Shown here in pieces: positions 23,701 through 35,262 of a DNA stretch of 64,000 nucleotides (positions are counted from its first letter, which is position 1; every line of letters starts with the position of its first letter). The notes below the pieces were generated by a model. That model saw only the letters and a program-made list of their open reading frames with translations, searched no databases and had not been told where the DNA came from. Where the stretch lies: contig NC_063181.1 of NCBI RefSeq assembly GCF_023159225.1, forward strand, positions 7,647,606-7,711,605. Reading direction: 5' to 3'. The position numbers were made by a program, and so were the translations under genes. The DNA is from Perognathus longimembris pacificus (lineage: Eukaryota > Chordata > Mammalia > Rodentia > Heteromyidae).

Positions 23701-25064
23701 CTCCCAGCGGAGTCACCCACCCAGGCCTAGGGCCCCCCTGTGGCAGTCTTGCACTGAGAGAACAGGCATGGGGAGGGCTTCCTGTCCACACACACACACA
23801 CACACTCCACGCAGCACCTCCTGCACATGTCCACAGCCCAGCAGTTGGAAGGACTGAAAAGGCAGACCCCAGGACGGCCACCTGCATGCTCACGAGCCTT
23901 CCATGCTCCCAGAGGTAAGGTCTTCTCGTGACCCCTGGTACACATACCCTCCCCACCACCTCTTAGGGCAGGCAGAACCTGGGAGGTTGGAACTGTCGAA
24001 AGCAAATCCTCCATCTTTCCCTGTCCTTGTAAAAAATAAATAAAAATAAGAAAATGAGGCTCAGAGATTTTAGGCGATCTGTTTAGAGTCATCCCCATCC
24101 CTTGTAGTGGCAGATAAGAAGTCTACCCCATGTCTCCCCAGGATCTACAGCAGGCTGATAGCTCACCTATGACTGCCAGAGACACTGCGGTCTAGTTGGG
24201 TCTTTGATTTGGGGCATCAATCCCCTATGTGCCTGAGGCTCTGCCTCCTTCCTCTCCTTTGTCTGGGAATCAGGATGAAAGTGTCTACACACGTACAGCT
24301 CTCCAAGATGCCCCAACACCCAGACAGCACTGTGGAACAGAAGCACTCTGAAAAGGGAGAAGCGGTTGATTACTCATTGTTATGATACTTCTTCTACCTC
24401 CAGCTCACCTTGCAACAACTTAAGCAACGCAGGAAGACTTGTGCGACGTTCATCTCGTGGGCAGATTGCTTTTGCCTGATGGAAATACCCAGGTCACACA
24501 CATATTTGACATGTTAACTCACAGGAGATACTGAATTACTCTGTGTGAGAGAGGGAGAACTATCCCATGTGGGCTTTCCACCAATAGATATATAGATATA
24601 GATATAGATATAGATATAGATATAGATATAGATATAGATATAGATATAGATATCACACCACATTCAAGAGGAACAGAGAAAGCATCTTTCCTTTTCTAGC
24701 TGATTCTTAGGTTGTGATTCACAAAAATAAAAGAAAGAGTATGCCAAGCCTGAACTCCACTCCAGAAACTAAATCTAGAATGCTTCTTATGGTATTGGGA
24801 GGGTGGGTATTCCTCCTTTTCAATGCATAGAAAAATAACTACAGTCAAAACTAAGGATTCTAAGAGTCGTCCTGATGGGCCAGGGGCAGAGCTAGAAAAC
24901 AGGATAAGACCATGCTTTAAATGGGGGCAAAAAGACCCTGAGCTGGCAGTCGTGGGCCCTGCCTGACCACACCCACTCCCCCAGATCAGCTTCACAGTAA
25001 CCCAGTCCTTGATGTTTCTCTAGGCATTCCATAGACGCAAAGTGTGTGAACCATTTGTTTGGAA
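23701..25064. repeat. Tandem duplication unit C (1364 bp)
   Basis: Third copy, with the longest TATAGA array (70 bp, 24584-24653) and no SINE. The array ends at 'ccatttgtttgga' and passes into unique sequence. Confidence 0.95.
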
Positions 25065-27437
25065 GCAGAATTTTATGTAGTGTTTATGTTTCCCTTGTAA
25101 GGCTTTTTCCCCCTTCTGCTCAAAGAAGAATACTCATTCAGTTCAACCCCAACCCTTGAGTCTGTTGAACTCTTGTACTCCTGTTGGTTGTCCTATAACC
25201 TAGGTTTCAAATACCTTTTCAAATACCTGGGATGCCAAGAGCGGAGGTTTGAGGTCACCCTAACCGGGAACTTGGGATCCCCACCCCATGTGGTTCTACC
25301 AAGTATGGCACCCAAAGGTCTATATTTCCATGCCTTAAAAAAATTGGAATTTATTTTATGTGGGTGTACAAGTAGTCACGAGGTTACGGTCTGGTAATAT
25401 GTGACAAATAAATACCTTGAAGATTCCTGTCAAGGTTACTCTTGTAACGATTGAAAATGCTACTACAATGCCTTTTACAAAGGGCATGTATTCCATAAAT
25501 ACAAGCTAGCATATAATTGAAACACCACTCTCCTAGGAGCTATGGTCAGGCTTGCTGTGCTGCCCCATCTCATCCCACCAGGAAAGTCAACGGCAGAGTC
25601 CTTAACTGTTATTTCTTCATCGTAGATGAGCAACCAAGGCATGAGACATTAAGTCCTTTTCCTCAAGGTCATACATTGGGCTCCTAAGGTGAGAGCGACA
25701 TAGCCCACATAGCTAACCCCCTCCCCTGTAGAATGCAAAGGTGGACTCCTTCCTGGTGCATTCCTTTGGTGAGAGAGTATCCTGCCTTCAACGCCTCAAC
25801 TTACCTGCAATGGCTTTGTGAAGCGGATTAGCATATGGAGCTAAGTGAGGATATACCACAGTAACAAAACTCCCTCTAAGACCTCGGTGCCTTAGCACGA
25901 CAAAGACCTGCTTTGCATTTCCTTTTCCATGTGTGCTGGAAGCTAGATCTATCTGTGTGATCCCAATCCACCTCCTAGGAAATGTTGGGGTGCACATGCA
26001 TGTCCCTCCTAGGTTTCCCTGTTTGTCAAACGCGGTGATTATACTGCCATCTATCAAAATCCACTACTGTGTATTTTACGAGTCCATAAATGGCTGCTGC
26101 TGAGCGAGGGCCTGTCCCAAGGCGCTGGCACCGGCTGGAGGGCATGCGGCTCTCGGGAGGGAGGCAGGCTGTTCCCTTGCACAAACGGAGCTCCTGGTTT
26201 TGCTTGGATGTGGCTTGGGGAGGCTGTTTGCCAACCTAACAGAATGGGGTCAGCGGTACATGGCAACTCCCAGGCCTTTGGAGCCATGGAGAGGGTTTTA
26301 TTTATTTGTGTGTGTGTGTGGTGGTGGTGATTGGTTTTTGCACCTAATAAAAAGCAATTTCCTCTTTTCAAAAGGCATATTTGTTTTGAAGATTGGTGGT
26401 TTGGGAGTTTAGTTGGGGGGTGGGGGGAACTGTTTAGTTTTTCAAATGAAAGCACATCGTCCTTTAAAGACTGGAAGAGTGGTAGGAGAAAAGAATTGGT
26501 AGATTGACCCATTCACACTACAAGAGCAGAGCAGGGCAGGCGGGACGGCCGCACCCAGGCAGGAAGTCCCTCCTGGACTGCACTCTGCAGAGGTGCATGA
26601 GAAACCAGTGTTCAGCATCCCAGAGGATTGCAGAACCCTTTAGACACGGGAAGGAATGAGATCTTGGTGGGGTAGGTTTGGGCCCAATCTAGCACAGCCT
26701 GGAATCTACCCAGGAGTACTTTTTCTTTTTTTTTTTTTTTTTTTTTTTGGCAAGATGGGTGCAGTGGGGTGGGGGGATTTTACCTTTCCTGAGAATAGGC
26801 TAAGTACAGGAAGGAGCGAGTCGTACATTAACCAGCTCCTTATGAAAAGCCAGCTCCAGCTGTCTCTGGGCTGTCACACGGATGGCTCGTCTACTGGGCT
26901 GTGTCCCACTGAATGTTCTATCCGAGTGGGTCCTAAAGAAACCTCTGCACCCCAGTGGGGCCGGCTGCCTAAAGAGGAAAGAGTCAAGTACCAGTGCCGT
27001 TCCCTTGCCTGGCAAGGAGAACGATTCTCAGAGGTGACTCCGCCCATGCTGTTTATTCCATTCCCTTCTTTGTCACCTCAAGTCATTGCTAGCCAGTCCA
27101 CAGAACATAACTCCTAGGGTGCTGACAGACAGCCAAGCTGGCTCATAACACCCCACAGTTTCTGACAACATCCCAGACTCTCCACAGCATGCTAGGAGGC
27201 GGGTCACCCATCCTCTTTGTCCAAAAGCTCCCTTCAGGTTGCCATAAAGAAAAGCCACCCACATGACACCATTCCTCAAACTAAGGAAGACCAAGACTGA
27301 AATGACGGGGGGAAAAAATGTTGAGTGGTTTGCCAGGCTCTGGTCATGCTCACAAGTGCTGAGTTATCATAGCTAGAACTGGAATTTGGGTTTTCCAAAT
27401 CCAATGTCCTCTACCATTTGCTTATTTATACAGTATC
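25065..27437. other. Unassigned intergenic sequence
   Basis: A GT run at 26309-26322, G runs near 26416 and a T-rich run at 26721-26748 are the only simple repeats. No exon is recognised. Confidence 0.5.
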
Positions 27438-27835
27438 TGAATTTTGGTGTTGCTGTAACAAAACACCTGAGGCTAAGGACTTAATAAAGAAAAGAAGTTC
27501 ACAGTGCTGGAGAGAGAAGAGCACAGGGCTCCTAGGGAGGATCTTATAGTGAGAGAACATTGAAGAAAGAGGTCACAGAGCAGCAAAGGAGACAAGAGAA
27601 GGGAGAAGCCAGGGTCACTGTCTCATAGCAACCTGCTTCTTCATGAACCAATCCATTCTTGCTAGGCCTAATCCATCCCAAATCCAACATGAATCCCTTC
27701 ATAAGAGAGATCATGACCCAAGAACCTCTCATCAAAGCTCCCCTCTCAAAACTCCACCATCTCTCAATCCTACTTATTATCTTGAAGACCCAGAGCTCAG
27801 CATCTGAAACCCTATGAAACCACAGCACAGAGACG
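27438..27835 (-). mobile_element. MaLR-type LTR remnant
   Basis: 'ttggtgttgctgtaacaaaa' 'cacctgagg' followed by 'aataaagaaaagaagttcac' matches the inverted 3' end of ERVL-MaLR LTRs. The same family occurs at 6918-7305. It is non-coding. Confidence 0.6.
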
Positions 27836-29681
27836 TTTGGCTGGGTGTCACCAATTTGATTCTCTTTCTGAAAATGTTAGAACTCCAAGACTCAAGTTTG
27901 CACACAAGTTCCATCCACGGAGGCCAATATTTCTCATTTCAAGATGAGAACCGCCAGGAAATAACTTAGGAAAGTCAAGTCAGAAGGAACTTGACCCCAG
28001 GGTCCTATCTCACTCCAGGAGCATTCTAGCTGCTCATTCACACAATCTGCGTGGGAGACTCAGCCACAGCACAGCCCTCCTCCTGGACTGTCCCGGTTTG
28101 CAGGGAATTTTTGGCTGGAGATATTTAGACCCCTGGTGATCAGATGCTCTAGGACTCCCCATGGGTCTGTTTTTCACATCTGCAGGAAGCTTGAGACTGC
28201 AGGTTTGTGTTGGTGACACATGCTAGAAACTCCACAGACCTGGGAGCTCGTCAGAGATCTTTGAGACATCCCAGATGTTCCTGCTCCTATAGAGAAGCCC
28301 CCTGACCCAAGTAGGAAATAGCCACAGGACTGCTCAGGAGGCCACAAACACGCATCCCTTGGACATCTCTCCAAGGAAGGAGCAATGTAGGGGGAAACAG
28401 TCAATTCCACCATCCAAACACTCAGGGTGTGGACGCTGGTTACCTGTCAAAGGCGGTCACAGGGGAGGATTGAAAGGGTGCATCTTTGCGCCCGTGGCTT
28501 TGTTGTTCACAAGGATAAGCACAGTGTACCTCATGTGGTCCACAGCAACCTAGCCATCTGAGGAATAATGAACAATCCTTGGGGGGTGGGAGGAAATCAC
28601 AGATTTGCCCCCTGAGGCCATAACTGCTTCGCAATACACATAAAGCAAGAACTTGAGTCTCAAGTCTCCATCCAGCAACCTACTTACTGCTGAGCTCGGG
28701 GAAGAGCTTGGCAACCAAGCAAACCTCCTCCTGAGGGCAGGAGCACCACAAGGAGGCCTAGAGTCACCTAAGAGCTGCTTTCCCTCCAGCGGGTCTTTCC
28801 ATGGGAAGTTCTAGTGGGTATCTATGCTCCCCACCCACCTGGTCCCTGTGTGTCTTTCATCCTGAGATCAAAGGGCCTTCATGGAGGGGGGGGGGCATGT
28901 GGAAGCTGCTGGGGGGACTCAAAGATCCCCAAGCTCCTAGATGAGCTGTGGATGGAGAGTGTTTGGTACATCAGTGCTCTTCCAGGATAAGCTTTGCTTG
29001 CCATTTCTGTCTCCCACTCCCCTTTTTCCATTCAACCTGCAAAAGGCTTGAAATTCAGGAAATCTGTTACCAAGATAAAAAATAGAAGCTAGCAACCAAG
29101 AAATATATCTAACACAGAACCAAGATTTCTTTTTTTTAAAAAAAATCTTCCTTTTTCTCGTATGATTTAGAACATACTGTCTACTTTCAGCTATAATGAG
29201 GGAAATATTGCCAGAAACTAAATATGAATGAGAGCTACCCACCCAAACGCTCCAGTATAGCTGGACAGCTAATAAAATATTTAATAGTTCCCCAATGATT
29301 GCAGGACAAAGAAAGGCCTTTAAAAAAAAAATACTTCTTCACTCCTAAGCCTTCTCAAGCTACCCAACATGGCGTGCTCTACTACAAAGACCCATCCTCT
29401 GTAACTGATCAAAGCCTGCAAGTAAAGAATCGGGGGAGAAAAAAAATCGTCATCCTTGTGATTGTCATGGTCTCCCAAATAAATCAGAAAAAGAAACTCA
29501 TTCTGCAAGGAAGCAGCCACTCTGAGCCAACTCTGAGCTCTTTCAGCAACTCCGGCTCAACAAGGTAGTTGCTAAATTGTTAACTTCCCTGAAACCCAGA
29601 CACTTCTTAAAGCAATTCCATTCGCCCACAAAAGCCTTCTTTAAACATGTCATTCCCCCCCCCTTCAGAATCATTTGATAC

Positions 29682-29721
<40 letters not shown>

Positions 29722-31169
29722 GCTTCCAGTGTTGTTCTGTTGTGTCTTCAGCCTGCCTTTCAGACGCCCTCCGCCTATTCTCCCTAAGTTCCCAGTGGGG
29801 CCCAGGCTGTGGGCCAGGGGATGAGCAACGACAGACCTCGGCCCCAGACCAAGCCTTGCTGGGTCCCACAGTGCTCCTCCCTGGCCTCCTCAGTCCTCCC
29901 ACATTCTTCAAGGTGAAGTTCATGTCCATCTTCTCCTAACAGCTGTGGCTAGCCCCACTCGTGCCCATGGCTTCTCCAAGTTCCTACAGCACGTGCCATT
30001 TGAGAACACAATCTGACACTGCTCTGTAGTGTTTTCTCTCGTTGCACGCATGCCAGTGTTTGTCCTCAATGACACCAGAAGGTCAAGAGTCAAGTCGTAG
30101 GCTCTTGTCCATGCCCAGAGCACTGGTGGCATAGAAAGGGGGGTTGTGGCAGGTGCTGGTAGGTTAAAAGAAAGCATCCATCTAGCTTTGTTATCAGCCT
30201 AAGAGCATGCCTGTGCGTGTGGCCAAAGTCCCTCCCACCCACACCTCCTAAATGATCCTAAAACCCACTTTAAAGGTTACAAAAACTACCAACCCTGGTG
30301 AGGTCTCAGCCTGAGGCAGAATCACTATGTGGATAATCTCACTGACAGGGAGGTTGCCATGGGGGAAGATGGCTCAGAACTGCTCTGACCAAACAGCCCG
30401 CACCTCATTTCTATCTCCCCACCCAGAGGGGGAGGGGAGGAGGCTGACTTCTATCCTTTTTTTTTTTTTTCAATCTGTAGAGCCTCAAAGAGGAAAGGCC
30501 CCTCTGTGGAGGAGAAGTAAGACTGAAGTATCTGCCATGGGTCTTCCTTTTAGAATAAAGCTTGTCCTTAGCCGTTGCAGGCCTGGTGGCATTTAAGAAT
30601 ATTCATCCAGGTTAGATTTGATGGCCTCAAAATGTCAAACCATAAAGGTCAACCTTTAGGAGAATGAATCATAGGATGGAAGGTGGGAGAGAGGTAAGGA
30701 CAGCTGGTGGTCAGGACAGAATCATGTTAGAAGAGGGTCCTGGGTCCTGCTGTGGTGGAGGCACAGGCCCATACCCTGCCCCTAGGGGCTCTGACCCCAC
30801 AGGGCCTTTGAACACTGTTCTGTTACTAGGAGAAGGAAAGACACGGAGGATTCGAGTAAGGTCTACTTGGAGACTATAAAATAAAGAATTGGAGAGTCCA
30901 AGATACCTGCAGAGATACGAATAAGATAAAGCACACATCTATATATACACTGAGCCAGACGCTGTGCTGCTTGGCCTGGACCCGTGTAATGCCAGTTGTT
31001 AAATATTTTGAACGTCACCACTGCAAGAATACATGAAAAGCAGCTGAATGCCAGCCACAATAGGTCCTGAAACTAGTGAAAGGCCCATATTTGTAAATGT
31101 GACAAGCACACAAATATGCAAAGCGGTAGGGGCTGTAAAAGAGCCACTAAAATGTTTAAAGAGTTAGTT
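27836..31169. other. Unassigned intergenic sequence
   Basis: It contains a G run near 28887, a (CT)n run at 29683-29721 and a T run at 30458-30471. Nothing resembling an exon with conserved features is seen. Confidence 0.5.
29683..29721. repeat. (CT)n microsatellite
   Basis: A nearly pure CT run. Confidence 0.95.
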
Positions 31170-31427
31170 TCTTTTCTTTCTTTCTTTTTTTTTTTTCTTT
31201 GAATGCCAGTACTGGGGTTTGAATTTAAGGTCCTGCACTCTCATTTGACTTTTTTTTTTCTTGCTCAAGCCTGGCTCTCTGGTACTTGAGCCACCGCTCA
31301 CTTCTGCCTTTGTGCTGGTTCATTGGGGATAAGAGCTCATGGATTTGTCTTCCCCAAGCTGGCTTTGAACTCAGATCTCAGCTTCCTAGGTAGCTAAAAG
31401 TATAGCCATGAGTCACCAACGTCCAGC
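31170..31427 (-). mobile_element. B1-headed Geo composite SINE
   Basis: A T-rich (inverted A) tail, then inverted Geo ('tggggtttgaatttaagg', 'ggtacttgagccacc'), linker and 7SL-like head with 'tcatgagtcacc' remnants. It is old and diverged. Confidence 0.8.
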
Positions 31428-33508
31428 TCTCTTGTTTCTTTTTGTCTTTGCTTTAGCCAAAATAATGTGGGGATGTCAGGGAGGTAAAAGAAAGCAGTTT
31501 AGATGGCAACTCTCTGCCTATGGGCTGCTCCCGGGCCTCCAGTCACTACGTCAGCGTTGTCTGCTTCATTGCAGAATCAAAAGGTGCTCCGCAACCGACT
31601 CTGTCACCTGGGCCCTCCGGGGGTGATGGAGCCCCCTTCCTTCCCATCCTGCTTTGACTCACTCCCTCCCATGCTACTCCTACGCCCCTACTTTGATCTG
31701 ACTCCCCTTCACAATCATCATGGGCCTTGCTTCTCTAAACAATATTGGGTCTGGATAAATTACACAGCAGAAGCCAAACAGATAAATAAACTCTGATCTT
31801 AGACCTCAACTAGATCAAGCTTATTGGTCCCCCGGGGATGTTTATCTTGGAGAAGTGCAACTTCAGAGCTGGATTTACTCTCCGGAAGGCTGCCAAATCA
31901 GTGTCTCCTGAGATCCACAGGGAAATGAGGAGGCGATTGGACCAGCGCTCATCCTGATGTTCAAGGTTCAGGAGACCCATCAGTAACATCACTCCTCTTG
32001 GCCTGGGTTCTGGGTTTCTGACATGAAAACGTGTCTTTAATGGAAAACTAAATGATCACGTCTAGTAGCGATAAAGATGACAAAGAGAGTAGAGCTCACA
32101 CAGGAACAAATGGGCTACCCACCCCTGGCGCTAGCATATTCCAGATTTGACCGAGCAGATACGGAAAGAAACTTTCATACTGCAAGCCCCACATCCCAGG
32201 AAACACCTCAGTCCTGGGCAAGCCTGGATGCTGGTCATCCCAGAGTACCCCAACATCAGGGTAGAGAAGCAGACTGCATTTCCTGCGGACATCACCCTCC
32301 TGAGAAAGAAGACAGGAAGTCCTCCGCTGTGGTACCCAATTCCTCCTTCCAAACTCATCAGGCAAACTAAGTCACCAGACAACAGGAGAGTTAGACTGGT
32401 GCAACCTCATCTCATGGAAGGACACAGCCAAAGCGGAGGCCGAACGGAGACTCCGTTTCCACATTACATATCACTGATGACACCCACCCCAGTGCGCCGT
32501 TGGCAATCCCGTAATGGACATAACCCTCCGTGAATGTCATCGACAGAGCTAAGCTTTAAAAGTATTGCTCAGTAATCATATAACTGTTTGAATAAGACGC
32601 CCTATCACCGTGGTTGAGCAAGATGGGATTGATAATGTGCTATTGACTTAGGAGTGGTGGTGACTTCCTGAGTGGGTGTTACTTCCTGTCGGTTTCATTT
32701 CCAGCCAATCAGAGCACTCTCTCCATCCGGAGCTGGCTACCTCAACTATGAAGACAACAATGTCTCCCCTGGGTATGCTGCAGACCCGCAGCATGTGGGA
32801 GAAGCACCTTAGAAATTTAAATGAGTCTATTGCCATGGGTTAACCAAGCCACGCCTGCCTGACACCAGGTGTCAGATCATTCCCTGATCACACCTGGGGG
32901 AAACGCTCAAGGGCTGTCTCTCCGCAGCAACATGCTTAGGCTTTTAACTCCTTCTCGCTACTATTCTGAGCTTCCAAGTTTCTTTGGTTGAGGTCATTTC
33001 AGTTGTATAATTTCAAACAAATTAAACAAAACAGATGCATTCGATCACCTGCCTTTAAATGTAGAGAGAAATGCTCTAAAAATAGCCCATCCGTTGTTTC
33101 TATGTGAACCATGCATTATGAGGCTAGCGTTGAATTTCATTTAAATTTGGTGCAGAATTCTATTCTCTGTCACCAGATGAGGAAACACTTTTCAGAACGC
33201 TTCCTAACTGAGATGCCTATAATTTTTTTTTTGGTTGCTAAGGAATGCTAAAGCTATTTGACTAATAAGGCTATTTAACAAGCTCCAAAATAGTTCCATC
33301 AATTCCTAACCTGAAAAAGAAATTCAGAAATGTTTTCCACTTCTTTTTAAAAGTTACCAGAAGATTTTCACTGCAAAATAATAAGATGGCATAACGCGTA
33401 TGCTTTTTAGCACAAGGTACCTTTTCTCCAACCCTTGTCTTTCTCTTCTGTGATACACGTAAGCAGAAAAGGGAAAGATTAAATACAATCATTCATATAC
33501 TATCCTCA
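31428..33508. other. Unassigned intergenic sequence
   Basis: No repeat or exon is recognised. Several overlapping open frames at 32096-32533 on both strands have no domain signature and are not called. Confidence 0.5.
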
Positions 33509-33509
33509 A

Positions 33510-33604
33510 GGACTGGGCATATAGCATAGTGGTAGAGCACTTGCCTGGCATGCTCAAGGCCCGGGGTTCGTATCCCCAGCATTACCAAAATAAATGAATA
33601 AAAT
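33510..33604 (+). mobile_element. Monomeric ID-like SINE
   Basis: A single tRNA-Ala-like monomer with A box (tagtggtagagc) and B box (gggttcgtatcc) and an AAATGAATAAA tail, without a Geo half. Confidence 0.85.
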
Positions 33605-33719
33605 GCTTCACTTCATGATGGCGCATAGAAAGCAGTATGAGTAAGTTAGCTGCTATGATGTGTCTTAAAGAGAAAGAATGGATAAACAGCCATCATATTC
33701 AATGTCCATATGTGAACAC

Positions 33720-33885
33720 AGAACAACCAGGTAACTTGAGGGGAACGGGTGGGTTGGAAGAGATGGGGAGAGAATGCTAGAAGAGGTGAGCTTAATCATG
33801 ATGCATTGTTATTTGTGGACTGACCATTCTGAATTAAAACCTCTTGTACAACTACTTAGTGATAATAAAGAAATGCTGTAATATG
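33720..33885 (+). mobile_element. Possible L1 3'-end fragment
   Basis: A GA-rich segment ends with 'cttgtacaactacttagtga' and 'taataaagaaa', an ending also seen near 12560. It is interpreted as an L1 3' UTR end. Confidence 0.35.
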
Positions 33886-35163
33886 TGATCATGTTTAAGT
33901 CTAAGTGTCATGGAAACACCATTTACAAATACGCCTATGATTGTGTTGACTACATTTGGCTTTGCAAAGGAGAAAAGGTAAGTTTGGTGCTATCTCTAAT
34001 GGTTCTATACCTGAATTCCATTCTCAGACTTCCATAACTCTGTCTGAGGTACCACCATTTCTGGAGAGCAGCAACTCAACTATAATTTTCTTTCCTCTCT
34101 CCCTTCTTCCATTCCTCCTTTCCTTTTTGCTTTTCCCTTTCATTCCTACCTCCTCCCTCCTTCCCTTCCTGTCTTTCTTCTCCCTTCCTTCTTTTCCTCC
34201 TCCCTCTTTCCTTCTTGCCTGACTTCCTCTGTTGTTCCCTCCTTACCTTCTTCTCTTCTTCCCTTCCTGTCATCCTACTTTTCTTCCTTCCTTCTTCCAC
34301 GTATTTATTTATTTCTCCTTTTGTTCTTTTGTTGGCGTGAAGAAAACATCACATTTCTTGAAACATTAAATAAGTATTTGAGTAACGCAAGTTTTTAAAG
34401 TACGGAAGTCTGAGCACAATCCTCTTGCTTGGCTATCTCAAGCGTTTTCCTTTTCATCTTTTTCTCCAGCTTCTCTGTGAAGATGAACTCATAAAGAGAC
34501 TCGCCTACTTGACGTATCCATTTCAAATGATTCAGTAAAATTAATTAACTTTTACTGACAACCCAAACTGCTCTCAGACCATTTATGTCAATGTCCTTAT
34601 TGAGCACTTGGGTTATCTGGGAAGACAACTTGATCCCACGGAAGGTTTATAAATCGTTGGCCTTGCTAGTATAAAGTTCCTTTTACTTATTTTACATCAA
34701 GTGACTTCAAACAAGTGACTTAAGGAGCCTCTTGTTACTCATGAGAATAAAGGAGAAGTGGGATGGGGTGAAGAAGGGGAAAGCATGTGTTCCCAGAGCT
34801 TGGGTATCTACAAGGTAGCGGGCTTGGTAGCAGTGCTTGCTGGTAAAATGATGATGTGTTGCAGAATATCAGTTTCCCTGCTTACTAATTAAGTCACGTG
34901 ACCATAGTCATTCAAGAGTCTTCTTGTTGTGGCCTCTTCTTTCTCCCTGTGAGAAATTTGTAGGTTAGGAATTAATCACAAGGATAACACCATCCGTAGC
35001 AGCAGTCATTAGAATCGTGTTTTAATTCAGAGTCATACTCCTAATAGATGACATTGGTTGACTCACCAAGTGTGTTCCAGAAATAAAACCCGTGACAGCC
35101 AATCACAGCCCCAGCGCACTGTTTCACAGTTGTGACCTAATTCAGCCAAGAACAAAAGGCACT

Positions 35164-35165
<2 letters not shown>
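33886..35165. other. Unassigned sequence with pyrimidine tract
   Basis: Apart from the TTCC-rich tract at 34085-34300 nothing is recognised. Confidence 0.5.
34085..34300. repeat. TTCC/CTTT-rich pyrimidine tract
   Basis: More than 200 bp of imperfect CCTT/TTTC sequence with strong strand asymmetry. Confidence 0.85.

Positions 35166-35209
<44 letters not shown>
35166..35209. repeat. (GT)n microsatellite
   Basis: A pure GT run of about 22 units. Confidence 0.95.
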
Positions 35210-35262
35210 GCTGCAAATCAAACCCAGGTCTTCACACATACTAGGCAAGTGCTCCACCCCAC
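35210..35262 (-). mobile_element. ID-like SINE fragment
   Basis: The inverted B-box and anticodon-arm part of an ID monomer ('caaacccaggtcttcac', 'ctaggcaagtgctccac'). The GT run may mark its former tail. Confidence 0.65.

Noticed and set aside
22029..24098. Identical minus-strand frames of 110 and 123 residues in units B and C, suggesting a gene family
   Set aside because: They are identical only because the DNA units are duplicated. They read through a CA repeat, have no domain and are disrupted in unit A.
32077..32533. Overlapping frames on both strands at 32.1-32.5 kb as a possible exon
   Set aside because: No domain, no convincing splice sites, and equal openness on both strands.
33510..33604. 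tRNA-Ala gene
   Set aside because: It has A and B boxes but the acceptor stem does not pair and an A-rich tail follows, so it is an ID-type SINE.
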